From positions 248,001-312,000 of the forward strand of contig CAVXQD010000001.1 in the NCBI GenBank assembly GCA_963763885.1: DNA of 64,000 nt, given 5' to 3'. The notes below the pieces were generated by a model. The model saw only the letters and a list, made by a program, of their open reading frames with translations, was not told the origin of the DNA and searched no databases. A program made the position numbers and the translations under genes. This document shows, in pieces, positions 43,984 to 52,491 of the stretch (its first letter is position 1; the number at the start of each line of letters is the position of its first letter). This stretch comes from JANNBN01 sp963763885. GTDB lineage: Bacteria; Actinomycetota; Acidimicrobiia; Acidimicrobiales; JANYDT01.

Positions 43984-44532
43984 CTAGGAGAGTTGTTGGT
44001 CGCCTCTCCATCGCAGCGCCAGCGCCTGGACAACATCACGCTGCGGTCCTGTCTCTGGCCCGGCGAGCTGTCTGTGCGCGGCAACATGTTGCAGCGCTGC
44101 TTCCAACGGCATGCCAGCGAGAAGCAGCAGACCTACGGCGATGGTTCCTGATCTACCAATCCCGGCTGCGCAATGTATGAGCACTGACGACCCGCTGAGT
44201 AGTAACGAGTCCGTTTCTTCGACGATGTGCGCTGTCGCTGCTACCGACAACGCCCCCAGGTCAGGTGTTGGATACCAACGCGCCTGATCCGAACCGACCG
44301 TGTCCAACCACTTGGTGTACGCGGGGTATCGGTCCTCAAGTTCGTGGCGCTGCGTGAGACACACAATCACATCGACGCTGTTGGCCGCCAACACCGCCGC
44401 AATGTTTGGCCCCACATGGTGCTTCCCGCAGAGGAGTAACCGCCCGGTTCGATTCGGCACCGGAATCTCATCGATGCCTCCGGTTCGGGAACGATCGCTA
44501 CCCCACGCCCAGTTGATTGGGTCAGCAGCCAT
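43984..44532 (-). CDS. Protein-tyrosine/dual-specificity phosphatase family protein
   Basis: About 182 residues. The signature HCAAGIGRSGT (nucleophile Cys121, Arg127) is the CX5R phosphate loop of cysteine phosphatases, and the general-acid Asp is probably in PTPDLGAL. Helices after the P-loop (IAVGLLLLAGMPLEAALQHV) match dual-specificity enzymes. It may act on phosphoproteins or phosphosugars. Starts are TTG 44538 or ATG 44532, with a GAGG immediately before the ATG. The gene lies just downstream of the degenerate 66-bp repeat and the hydrolase operon, and is convergent with the GH3 gene. Confidence 0.85.
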   Translation of the reverse strand: MAADPINWAWGSDRSRTGGIDEIPVPNRTGRLLLCGKHHVGPNIAAVLAANSVDVIVCLTQRHELEDRYPAYTKWLDTVGSDQARWYPTPDLGALSVAATAHIVEETDSLLLSGSSVLIHCAAGIGRSGTIAVGLLLLAGMPLEAALQHVAAHRQLAGPETGPQRDVVQALALRWRGDQQLS

Positions 44533-44552
44533 CCTCAAGGACTAGCAGACGC

Positions 44553-44637
44553 GGGCGCGGCCGAGTGGTGAACGGAGGGACGGAGTGAAGCCGAGGTGGA
44601 GCAACCCAAGAGGCACGGGCGCGCAGCAACCCATTTG
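44553..44637 (+). repeat. Degenerate intergenic copies of the 66-bp repeat
   Basis: 44553-44608 matches the 66-bp unit (GGGCGCGGCCGAGTGGTGAA onwards) but has lost single bases at several places, so it is no longer a multiple of three. A second, internally deleted copy (GGGCGCG joined to CAGCAACCCATTTG) follows at 44617-44637. It lies between the hydrolase operon and the phosphatase gene, with no gene to disrupt. Confidence 0.85.
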
Positions 44638-44644
44638 CATAGAG

Positions 44645-46441
44645 TCAGGGCGAGACGAGGTCCAGCCCAACTAGATCGATGGATCCCGGGTGGTCCGCTG
44701 CGACTCGAACGTCGAGCAGTTGAGTATCGGCGGGGATGGGAAATCTCCGTTCGGACCAAAGCACGGCACCCCGGCGAATCGCTGCCCCGGTGACAGGTGG
44801 GCCTATCGTCGCAACGGGAATATCGAATTGCTTGGTCCAGGTCGGGGACGCCGTAGGCGTGCTGAGCCCGTGGACAACAAGTCCCAGGCTTCCAGGGCTT
44901 GGATTGTCGATCGGGTCGGCAAACACCCGTACGACAAGCACCGAGCCCGCGGTATTTTGCGGGACCTGCACACGCAATGATCCTTCAGTTGCAGTAGTCC
45001 AAGCGAGGTGGATTGAAGGCGGACGTCCCACAAGTTCCGGCAGGTCGATGCCGTGGCATTGCAGGGGAGAAGACGTTGTTGTGGCGAGTTTTCCTCCTGG
45101 ACACACAATGCGTAGGAAACCCTGAACGGAGGCCAGATCTGTAGACGGCGTCGACGGAAGCAACAGCGGCGTGACCTGCATGGCGGGGTCGATGTGAACA
45201 ACCCTCATGAGGTCATCGATGCGATCATCTGCGCGCGTGGGATCGATCAGGGTGGTTCCAATGTTGCCGACTGCTTCTAGTCCGACGAGAGCACGGACCG
45301 TCTCGGGGACAAGATCCTCAAGATGTTGGCGCTGCTCACGGGCAGACAATGGCTCGTCACAGCCTGGTCGGCCCTGTAGGCCGGAATCTGGGCCAAGGAG
45401 TGAGTTGGTTGCGTTGTGTGTGGCTCGATTTATCAAGACCAACGCAAGCGCTGAGCGACGCAGGGATGCGGTTGGCGTTGTGAGGTAGCTGCCACCGTCG
45501 ATACCGGTGTCGGAATCGCACCCGCCAATCACGATGGCCGTCGGTACGTCTGCAAGAAGATTGGGGTCAATCGCATCAGTCGGAGGGGCAAGCATCACGT
45601 TGGCCCTGACGGGGATCGTTAAGCGACGTACATCGCCGTTTAGGCCCAACACGCTCGCGATGGCTGCGCCTCGGGAATGACCGACGAGAACGACACCGGA
45701 TGCGTCCACCCTGGATGCCGATAAAAAGCCGATGTTGGTCCCCGTTCGGAGCGGAGCAATGACGTCTCGTTCGATTGTCGCTGCAACAACCTCGCCGGTC
45801 TGCAATCCGGGCTGGGCATATTCGGCGTTGATGCCCAAAGCAATCGCGACAAAACCACTTCGGGCCAATGCCTCCGTGAGATAGGACAACCCATCTTGGT
45901 TGCGTTCTTCTGGCCCCTGGCTGCAGGGCCAAGCCCGTGCGGAGTCTGGCGGTGCACAGAAGGAATGTGCGCCGTGAAGGACAACCACGAGGGGAAACGG
46001 TCCAGGTGCGTCCGTCGGCGCGCTCACCACACCCCAACTTCGGGTGAGTGTCTCGGCCCCAGGCTGCCCCAGGGGCAGCATTCCACGATCAAACAACACG
46101 CTGGCAACCTGATGATTGCGTCCTGGTTCTGCAACCGGCGTGGCTACGGCCCCAGTTGCGGAAGTAGTTGCCGATGGAGTCGTTGGGAGTGGCGACAGCA
46201 GGGTAGTCCCACCCGATGTTGACTGACTTGTTGTGACCAGTGGTGTGGTGGCGACACGGCTGGTGGTTGCGGCTGTATTTGCGCTGTTGGTTGTGGTCTC
46301 GTCTGCAATCGAGGCAACGATCATCGAAGGCTGAGTTGAGGTTTGGCTACCGGGGTTGGCGGGAGTGCATGCCACCAATCCGCTTGGTAGAACGATCGAG
46401 AGCAGCGTCCACGCGGAGAGCCGCAAGGAACGGATACTCAC
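44645..46441 (-). CDS. Secreted alpha/beta-hydrolase lipoprotein
   Basis: 598 residues. The lipobox is GLVAC (C25), followed by a Thr/Ser-rich linker to about residue 110. The hydrolase core has VVVLHGAHSF (oxyanion region), the nucleophile elbow VLVGHSRGAA (near 254), an acid strand near VIGGCDSDTG, and a late NRATHNATN that could hold the His. The last roughly 130 residues are a beta-rich domain of unknown role. It probably hydrolyses an ester outside the membrane. Its start overlaps the stop of the GTPase gene (ATGA), so it is third in a tight operon. Confidence 0.84.
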   Translation of the reverse strand: MSIRSLRLSAWTLLSIVLPSGLVACTPANPGSQTSTQPSMIVASIADETTTNSANTAATTSRVATTPLVTTSQSTSGGTTLLSPLPTTPSATTSATGAVATPVAEPGRNHQVASVLFDRGMLPLGQPGAETLTRSWGVVSAPTDAPGPFPLVVVLHGAHSFCAPPDSARAWPCSQGPEERNQDGLSYLTEALARSGFVAIALGINAEYAQPGLQTGEVVAATIERDVIAPLRTGTNIGFLSASRVDASGVVLVGHSRGAAIASVLGLNGDVRRLTIPVRANVMLAPPTDAIDPNLLADVPTAIVIGGCDSDTGIDGGSYLTTPTASLRRSALALVLINRATHNATNSLLGPDSGLQGRPGCDEPLSAREQRQHLEDLVPETVRALVGLEAVGNIGTTLIDPTRADDRIDDLMRVVHIDPAMQVTPLLLPSTPSTDLASVQGFLRIVCPGGKLATTTSSPLQCHGIDLPELVGRPPSIHLAWTTATEGSLRVQVPQNTAGSVLVVRVFADPIDNPSPGSLGLVVHGLSTPTASPTWTKQFDIPVATIGPPVTGAAIRRGAVLWSERRFPIPADTQLLDVRVAADHPGSIDLVGLDLVSP

Positions 46442-47529
46442 TCTGGAGTGCTCCCCGACGACCGACCCGGTACTTCAGGCGCGAGCGCTGCCGTGGCAAC
46501 AACGTCGAACATCTCTGCGTCGAAGGTCCCGACGATGCCAATCACAACGAGCTCATGGCTGACGGGGAGACTGCCCGCGTACGGAGTGATGTCGACGACG
46601 GATCCGACCACCTGCAGCACCGCAGGACGACCGTCCACCATTCGCAGTATTCCCTTGGCACGAACGAGGCCAGGCACACCGGCGCCGAACAATGCACGGA
46701 GTGCAGCGCCGTCGAATTGCTCCGTGGAACGAAAGGAGTGCGAGGTGTGAATCTGGGCGTGATCATCATCCGCTACATCGCGTTCGAACGAGAGCATGGG
46801 CTTGGCTGATGACTGCGTGGCCCTGAACGAAAGGAGCCCGCCCAAAATGGGTTGCTCCACCTCGGGTTCAACTCCGATCCCTCCGTTCACCGCTCGGCCG
46901 CGCCCGCTCCAAATGGGTTGCTCCACCTCGGGTTCAACTCCGATCCCTCCGTTCACCGCTCGGCCGCGCCCGCGTGCGCCACAAGCTTCGGCGTCGAGGA
47001 TGGCCGCGTGAGGAGCGACTTCGTGCAGCCAGGCGTGCGCCTCGTGCAGAGCGGCTTCCGATGCGAGGTCTTTCCGACTGAGCACGATTGCATCGGCCCC
47101 CGCTAGCTGGCGGCGGATGGTCGTGCCCACATAGTGGTCATCTGCGCGCAGCTGGACTGTTTGGACATCGGCAACCACAACGACGCAGGCTGAGAACAAT
47201 CCTGGGAGCGTTGCCCACTGAGAAAGTCGGCGAGGGTCGGCGACGCCGCTGGCCTCCACCACAACGTGGTCGAAGGGTGGTTGGGCAGCAGCGACCCGAG
47301 CAAAGGCTTCGCCTAGGTCGTCGCTGAGGATGCAACAAGCACACCCGTTGGTGAGTTCAATTGTGGTTGCGTTGCGTGACGCAATGAGCTGCGCATCGAT
47401 GTTGATACCACCGAAATCATTGACCAACACCGCTATCCGACTACTCGTTGCGGAGCCCAGGACTGCGTTGATCAGTGTGGTCTTGCCGGCACCCAGGTAC
47501 CCGCCAACGGTTGTGACGGGGATGTTCAT
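46438..47529 (-). CDS. CobW/G3E-family metallochaperone-type GTPase carrying a repeat insertion
   Basis: 363 residues. VGGYLGAGKTTL (K16) is the P-loop, NGCACC (C63, C65, C66) the metal-binding CxCC motif, VVEASGVADP the switch region, and SRKD the guanine-specificity motif. The C-terminal CobW_C-like domain is FDGAALRALF to the end. Such GTPases deliver Zn, Co or Ni to client enzymes. The client may be the metal-dependent amidohydrolase encoded just upstream (overlap ATGA). Residues about 187-229, in the linker between the two domains, are two 22-residue repeat units beginning GRGRAVNGGIG, identical in frame and sense to those in CotH. Confidence 0.88.
   Translation of the reverse strand: MNIPVTTVGGYLGAGKTTLINAVLGSATSSRIAVLVNDFGGINIDAQLIASRNATTIELTNGCACCILSDDLGEAFARVAAAQPPFDHVVVEASGVADPRRLSQWATLPGLFSACVVVVADVQTVQLRADDHYVGTTIRRQLAGADAIVLSRKDLASEAALHEAHAWLHEVAPHAAILDAEACGARGRGRAVNGGIGVEPEVEQPIWSGRGRAVNGGIGVEPEVEQPILGGLLSFRATQSSAKPMLSFERDVADDDHAQIHTSHSFRSTEQFDGAALRALFGAGVPGLVRAKGILRMVDGRPAVLQVVGSVVDITPYAGSLPVSHELVVIGIVGTFDAEMFDVVATAALAPEVPGRSSGSTPE
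46846..46971 (-). repeat. Two units of the 66-bp in-frame repeat inside the CobW-type GTPase gene
   Basis: Read on the minus strand, units start at 46971 and 46905, 66 bases apart. They differ from the CotH copies by one base in the core (GAGCGGTG for GAGTGGTG) and in the 7-base joint (TTGGAGC versus CAATTCC). The same reading frame and sense as in CotH is used, on the opposite chromosomal strand. Confidence 0.93.
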
Positions 47530-49193
47530 CGCTTGGCTCGAGTACTCCGATGCACCACGCCGCCAAGAACAGTGCCCCACACTTCAATGTCCCGAATGGT
47601 TGTGGGATCTACTTCCAAGGGGTCAGCGTTCAGGACGGCAAAGTCTGCGTACTTACCGACTTCGATGCTTCCGATGAGGCGGTCCATTCTGAGCTGATGC
47701 GCTGCGCCGAGCGTGACTGCCCGCAGCGCTTGGTCTGCGGTGATCCGTTCTTCAGGGCCAAGCACTCTGCCGGACACCGTGCGCCGGTTCACGGCGCACC
47801 ACATGGTGTGTAACTGGCCAATGGGCGTTACGCCAGCGTCAGAATGAATCGAGAACGGAATACCAAGCCGGATTGCTGTGCCGCTGGGATTCATCCGGCG
47901 TGCCCGCTCGGGGCCGACGGTTAGCTCGAAGTGCTGGTCGCCCCAGAACCAGAGATGGTTGGCGAAAAAGTTGACGCTGAGGCCTAAAGACTTCGCACGT
48001 CGGAGCTGGGCCGGCGTCATGAGTTGCGCGTGTTGGATGGTGTGGCGATGATCCGCCCACGGATGTTCTCGTTGGAGCAGCTCCACGGTATCGAGGAAGA
48101 CATCTGCAGCGAGATCGCCGTTGCAATGACAGTGGATTGTGATGCCCGCTGCGTGGAACGGGCGAAGAAGTTCCGGGAGCTGATCCGGTGGGTAAAGGAA
48201 CTCGCCATGATCTTCTCCGGTGAAGTATCCAGGCCAACTGATCATGGCGGTCCAACCCTGTATGGAGCCGTCCAACACAACCTTCACCACTGGAAAGGAG
48301 AGTCGGTCGTGTTCGTATGCGCGCAGCGCGTTGAGGGCGGATACGGGGTCGGTGCCTTTATAAAGTGTTGGTTGCGGGGCGACGGCCAAACGGAGGCAAA
48401 ACGACGGATCGGACGTAACCGCAGCAACGGACTGAGCAACCTCTGGGCGGTTGAGATACCCCGCTGCGAGGTCCGTCGCCGTTGTCACGCCGGCGTTGCG
48501 AGCCGCAAAGGCGAACTGCACGAGCGTTGATGGTTCGGACATCAGGGCAACGAAGGTGCGAAACTCATCCTTGGCTAACGTCATTGCAGGTGGCTCTCGC
48601 AGCTCCCCGTCTGGATCCCCTCCCGCGTCGCGCCCAACACCCCCTGCGGGATGCGATCGGTCAATGTTGTATTTGCGTAGAAGCGCCGTGTTCGCCGTTG
48701 CGAGGTGCAGGCTTGCGTGCATCACAAGGATTGGTCTGGTTTCGCTGACCTGGTCCAACACGACTCGATCCAACCGAGGCGCACCGCGGAAGTAGATGGG
48801 ATCGAACCCACCGACGATGAGCCCCCGATGGGGATCGGCACCGCTTGCGCTGAGGGCACTCTCAAACTCCTGGAGCCGGTGTACCAATGCTTCGTATGTG
48901 TTGATACCTTTCGCCACGGACCCGTCTGGCATGGCTCGATCGAACCAACCAACGTAAGGAATTGCCGACCACAAACCTTCGGTCACATGGCTATGTGCCT
49001 CCACAAACCCAGGCACCAGCACATGGTCTGCAAACGTATCGTCTACCCGCGCTGGGCCCCATGCCTGGCACTCCTCAAGGGAGCCGACCGCAAGGATGCG
49101 CCCGTCACGAACCGCAACAGCGGTTGCTTCTGGCGTCCCATGTGTGAGTGTTCTGATGAGTCGGGCACGGTAGACAACTGTTTTGCTGGACAC
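47526..49193 (-). CDS. Amidohydrolase family protein (YtcJ-like)
   Basis: 555 residues of the amidohydrolase 3 (PF07969) type. PGFVEAHSHVTEG (H67, H69) gives the first metal ligands, AGITIHCHCNGD and HTIQHAQLM the later His ligands, and PFSIHSDAGVTPIG the C-terminal Asp. GSIEVGKYADFAVLNADPLEV is the closing strand pair. It probably hydrolyses a C-N bond of a small molecule using Zn; the substrate is unknown. It is the first gene of the operon with the CobW-type GTPase and the secreted hydrolase. It is divergent from the TIGR03084-like gene, with 80 bases between starts. Confidence 0.9.
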   Translation of the reverse strand: MSSKTVVYRARLIRTLTHGTPEATAVAVRDGRILAVGSLEECQAWGPARVDDTFADHVLVPGFVEAHSHVTEGLWSAIPYVGWFDRAMPDGSVAKGINTYEALVHRLQEFESALSASGADPHRGLIVGGFDPIYFRGAPRLDRVVLDQVSETRPILVMHASLHLATANTALLRKYNIDRSHPAGGVGRDAGGDPDGELREPPAMTLAKDEFRTFVALMSEPSTLVQFAFAARNAGVTTATDLAAGYLNRPEVAQSVAAVTSDPSFCLRLAVAPQPTLYKGTDPVSALNALRAYEHDRLSFPVVKVVLDGSIQGWTAMISWPGYFTGEDHGEFLYPPDQLPELLRPFHAAGITIHCHCNGDLAADVFLDTVELLQREHPWADHRHTIQHAQLMTPAQLRRAKSLGLSVNFFANHLWFWGDQHFELTVGPERARRMNPSGTAIRLGIPFSIHSDAGVTPIGQLHTMWCAVNRRTVSGRVLGPEERITADQALRAVTLGAAHQLRMDRLIGSIEVGKYADFAVLNADPLEVDPTTIRDIEVWGTVLGGVVHRSTRAKR

Positions 49194-49273
49194 GGTGCAA
49201 CCCTATGCGTGAGCCGATCGAAAGTCTCTCCCCGGGGGCCAGAAGGTTGCGCTGGTGACCCCGTTGAGGGAGA

Positions 49274-50032
49274 GTGAGTCTGGTGGCCACCGACCAAACT
49301 TCCCGCGACCTCGTTTGCGATGATCTGGAGACGGAGTATCGAAGGCTCGATGCAATTCTTGTCGGCCTCACAAACCAACAATGGGAGATCGAATCAGGCG
49401 CGCCAGGTTGGACGGTTCACGATGTTGTCATTCACTTGGCAACTACCGAGGAAGGAGTGCCGGTCACACTCCAAACGCCCACTCACGAATGGCATGTTCG
49501 GGATCGGCCACTCGACGCAGTAGTCCACGATCAAGTACGTGCAATCAACGTGGGTCACGAGGAAGCGTTCGATCGCTGGCGTGCGGCAACAATTGCGGCT
49601 CTCGCCGCGCTTCGGTCGGCTGACCCATCGCAAACCGTTCGATGGGCGGCAGCACCGCTGCGGCCACGCACGCTCGCAACCACCCGTTTGGCTGAACATT
49701 GGGCGCATGCACTCGACATCTGCGAGCCTCTCGGGATCGCACTCCCAGATACCGACAGGCTGCGACATATTGCATGGCTCGGTCACGCCACGCTCCCGTA
49801 TGCGTTTCGGTTGGCCGACATCGAACCCTTTCCTGTGCGCTGTCGCTTGGAAGCGCCCGACGGACAAACATGGGACTTCGGCCCCGCGAATGCCGATGCG
49901 AGGGTGACCGGTTCAGCTGGCGCCTTCTGCCGCGTTGGAGCGCGTCGATTAGCTGGTGCGGCTTCTGGCCTCACCGTTTCGGGGCCCGATGCGGCGTCAG
50001 CGCTTCAGGTGCTGCGCAATTACGCAGCCTGA
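49274..50032 (+). CDS. TIGR03084-like maleylpyruvate-isomerase/DinB-fold protein
   Basis: 252 residues. The N-terminal four-helix part (LVGLTNQQWEIESGAPGWTVHDVVIHLATTEE split over two helices) has the DinB-type metal/thiol site pattern, and TTRLAEHWAHALDIC supplies the later His pair. The C-terminus is a small beta domain (CRLEAPDGQTWDFGP, DARVTGSAGAFCRVGARRL) as in the TIGR03084 family. These proteins are often tied to mycothiol chemistry. Starts: GTG 49274 (GAGGG three bases before) or GTG 49283 (AGGGAG ten bases before). The latter spacing is also good. Confidence 0.85.
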   Translation: MSLVATDQTSRDLVCDDLETEYRRLDAILVGLTNQQWEIESGAPGWTVHDVVIHLATTEEGVPVTLQTPTHEWHVRDRPLDAVVHDQVRAINVGHEEAFDRWRAATIAALAALRSADPSQTVRWAAAPLRPRTLATTRLAEHWAHALDICEPLGIALPDTDRLRHIAWLGHATLPYAFRLADIEPFPVRCRLEAPDGQTWDFGPANADARVTGSAGAFCRVGARRLAGAASGLTVSGPDAASALQVLRNYAA

Positions 50033-50059
50033 GACAGGCTGCTTCCTGCCGGACCCGCG

Positions 50060-50611
50060 TCAGGTCGTTTGGAGTTGTACGCCAGTGGCGGCAAACGCGT
50101 CCGTTACCCACTTCCAGTGCATTGTCCCGTGGCCCGCGTTCGCAGCAAGGACGCCGCCAACGGACCCGTCTGCCCAAGGCGCACCGGGCAACGTCTCGGT
50201 GAGTTGCTCGTCAGTAAGTTCAGCAAGAAGTGTCAAGGTCACACCACGAGCGGTCTGCCCGAGAGCCACAACCTCCGAAAAGGATTTACCCGCGTGTTGA
50301 AGCTGCCATTCCTCAGTCATAGCGTGCACGGTCGCCATGATTTGTTCCATGGTGCGCGGCTGGCCGCTGTCGTCGGTACGTAACCCGACCGGGTTTTTAT
50401 GCCCGCTCACGTGACGCCGGACCATGCTGGCGAAGTTGTGCTCGATCAGCGACAGGTGCGCCAAGTGGTCAAGGGCACTCCATAGGTTGGCCGGGTCGTG
50501 TTCGCTTGGCGTGAGTCCTCGGGTGAGTTGGTCTGGGGTGAGGGTTGCGTACTGACCCAACAGCCAGACCCTTCCTTTATGCAGCGTTGTTTCGATCTCG
50601 ACACGGTCCAT
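50060..50611 (-). CDS. DinB-superfamily protein
   Basis: 183 residues, all helical. ANLWSALDHLAHLSLIEHNF carries the first His pair, and NAGHGTMHWKWVTDA the C-terminal His set expected for the DinB fold metal site. It resembles maleylpyruvate isomerase-type and other thiol-linked transferases. It is convergent with the TIGR03084-like gene (27 bases apart). No substrate can be named. Confidence 0.78.
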   Translation of the reverse strand: MDRVEIETTLHKGRVWLLGQYATLTPDQLTRGLTPSEHDPANLWSALDHLAHLSLIEHNFASMVRRHVSGHKNPVGLRTDDSGQPRTMEQIMATVHAMTEEWQLQHAGKSFSEVVALGQTARGVTLTLLAELTDEQLTETLPGAPWADGSVGGVLAANAGHGTMHWKWVTDAFAATGVQLQTT

Positions 50612-50803
50612 CGAGGAGTTCTAGCAAACGTGTGCGGCGTGACATGGGTCGCTTCGGCGAGAACACTGATGGAGTTTGTTCCACAGGAACCACTAATCTT
50701 CGTCGCAATGGTCTGGCGCGCGGAGCTTTTTCAGCAACTCGTTCCGGAACCACATCCCGCACCACCACCCTGTATTCCATGCTTTCGAACCGTGGAGGTT
50801 CCC

Positions 50804-51121
50804 ATGTTCCGTCGTTCCGCCCGCCCAGCTCTGTTCATCTTGGCCATCGGCGCCGCTTCCTTCGGCAACGCTGCAATGGCTCAGGAAGCAACAACCACAA
50901 CTGTCGTCGCCCCAGAAACCACCGTCGCGGCCCCTGACACCACTGTGGCAGTTGAGGCCACCACCGAGGCAACCACCGAGTCGGCTCCCGAAGGTGGGGT
51001 TGCGGCAGGCGGCGGATTCCTCTCCGACGACAACTCGTCCGCAGTGCCAGCAGTGCTGGCACTTGGCGCTGTCGGCGCGGCCGGTGCGATCTACGTTTCG
51101 CGTCGTCGTCGCTCTGCGTGA
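50804..51121 (+). CDS. Small secreted membrane-anchored protein
   Basis: 105 residues. A signal peptide (LFILAIGAASFGNAAMA, cleavage before QEA) is followed by a Thr/Val/Ala/Glu-rich stalk (repeats of ETTVAAPDTTVA type) and a C-terminal hydrophobic helix (VPAVLALGAVGAAGAIYVS) ending RRRRSA. The layout is that of a wall-anchored protein, but no LPxTG or LAxTG box is visible before the helix. GGAGG lies five bases before the ATG. It sits 92 bases upstream of a sortase gene, so it could be a partner or a degenerate substrate. Confidence 0.8.
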   Translation: MFRRSARPALFILAIGAASFGNAAMAQEATTTTVVAPETTVAAPDTTVAVEATTEATTESAPEGGVAAGGGFLSDDNSSAVPAVLALGAVGAAGAIYVSRRRRSA

Positions 51122-51213
51122 TTCTGGGGCCTGATTCCAGTCCTGGTTCCAGGCTTGATTTTCCGCCGGACCTGGGCCTGGCTCGGCCTACGTAGCGGCA
51201 TCGGCATGCAAGC

Positions 51214-52476
51214 ATGCGATCCGTGAATGCTTCAAACCCGTCCCGGGAGCGTTCGCGCCCGGGACGTTTGCTATACGTGTTGCCGGTGTTGCTGCTGGTC
51301 GCATCCGCTTGGACATTCCGCAGCGGCAAACAAACGGGTGACTACCTCGCCGACGAGTACTCCGCAGATGGTGAGTTGCTTGACGCGCCCGGGCAGAGCA
51401 GCCCTCCCGCCAACAACACCGGATTTGTTACGACTGCCGAGGTAGAGGGTGTCTCCGAAGCAGTCGACCAGCGTCGATTCCGTGTTGTCGATGACCAGTT
51501 CGTCGAGGATGCCGGTACGGGGATTCGACTGCCGGCAATCCCCGGGCTCACCCCAAGTGAAGTATTTGCGCGTGCGTCGCAGCAGGCGCAGATCCCCGCG
51601 GGGTTCGACGACCCCGCAGCGGCGCAACCGCAGAGTCAGCAGGTCGACGATGCAAGTCAGCTTGGTACCGGCCAAGCCAGGTCAGGGGGCGGGCGGCGAC
51701 CGGCATTCCCCAACGACCTCCGCTACGGGATTGGACCGCGGCCAAGTTCGCTGACGGTCCAGGCAATTGGGGTTCGCAGCGCGGTGATCCCGATTGGCAT
51801 TGATGGCACCCGGGCAATTCAGGTTCCCAAGCGCGCTGATGTTGTTGGTTGGTGGTCTGGCGGATCGGCTCCGGGCGAACCGGGACCCACGGTGCTCGTA
51901 GGTCATTTCGACTCCAAAACCGCAGCCGGAGTGTTTGCCCGATTGAAGGAAGTCACCGTGGGAGATCTGATCGTTGCATCGCAAACAGACGGTGCTCTGT
52001 ACACGTACTATGTCACCGAGATTGAACACCTCTCGAAGTCTGCTTTTCCGACTGAGCGTGTTTACGGCCGCACCGCTGACTCCACGCTGCGGCTTGTCAC
52101 CTGTGGAGGGAAGTTCGACCGCAAGACGGGCCACTACGTGGAAAACACTATCGTCTATGCAGAGTTGTGGTCGTCTGTACCAAGTCCGTGGTCGACGTCC
52201 ACAACCACCCTGGATCCAGCAACGACCGTGGGCGCTTCAGGAGCAAGCACAACGTCCATCGTTGCTTTAGAAGCAAACGCAACGCCGACGACAACTCTGA
52301 CGACAACGCCAGCGAGACCGGCGACTCCACCTGTTACTGCGCCCCCAACATGGCTGGTGACGAGTTCGCCCCCAACAGCGGTCACCAGCACCACAACCAC
52401 GTTAACTGCGGTGCCAGCCGAGTCAGAAACCACAATGACAACCCCCACCTTGGCTCAACCGAATCCCTCGCCGTAG
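51214..52476 (+). CDS. Sortase (class E/F-like) with long N- and C-terminal linkers
   Basis: 420 residues. A single membrane helix lies near residues 19-34 (LLYVLPVLLLVASAWTF). A roughly 120-residue linker follows, then the sortase domain at about 175-320: catalytic His in VLVGHFDS, Cys in LRLVTCGG, Arg in KFDRKTGHY. VPKRADVVGWWSGGSAPG is the typical entry strand of actinobacterial class F-like enzymes. The last roughly 95 residues are a Thr/Pro/Ser tail, unusual for a sortase. It attaches proteins carrying sorting signals to the wall. The LALTG protein at 21.3-26.0 kb is a candidate substrate. Confidence 0.9.
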   Translation: MRSVNASNPSRERSRPGRLLYVLPVLLLVASAWTFRSGKQTGDYLADEYSADGELLDAPGQSSPPANNTGFVTTAEVEGVSEAVDQRRFRVVDDQFVEDAGTGIRLPAIPGLTPSEVFARASQQAQIPAGFDDPAAAQPQSQQVDDASQLGTGQARSGGGRRPAFPNDLRYGIGPRPSSLTVQAIGVRSAVIPIGIDGTRAIQVPKRADVVGWWSGGSAPGEPGPTVLVGHFDSKTAAGVFARLKEVTVGDLIVASQTDGALYTYYVTEIEHLSKSAFPTERVYGRTADSTLRLVTCGGKFDRKTGHYVENTIVYAELWSSVPSPWSTSTTTLDPATTVGASGASTTSIVALEANATPTTTLTTTPARPATPPVTAPPTWLVTSSPPTAVTSTTTTLTAVPAESETTMTTPTLAQPNPSP

Positions 52477-52491
52477 GCGCAACCAGCGACG

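Noticed and set aside
40875..46971. Repeat units considered as a CRISPR array or integron attC sites
   Set aside because: There are no unique spacers between units, the units are contiguous and coding, and no cas or integrase gene is present. The attC core sites are not seen.
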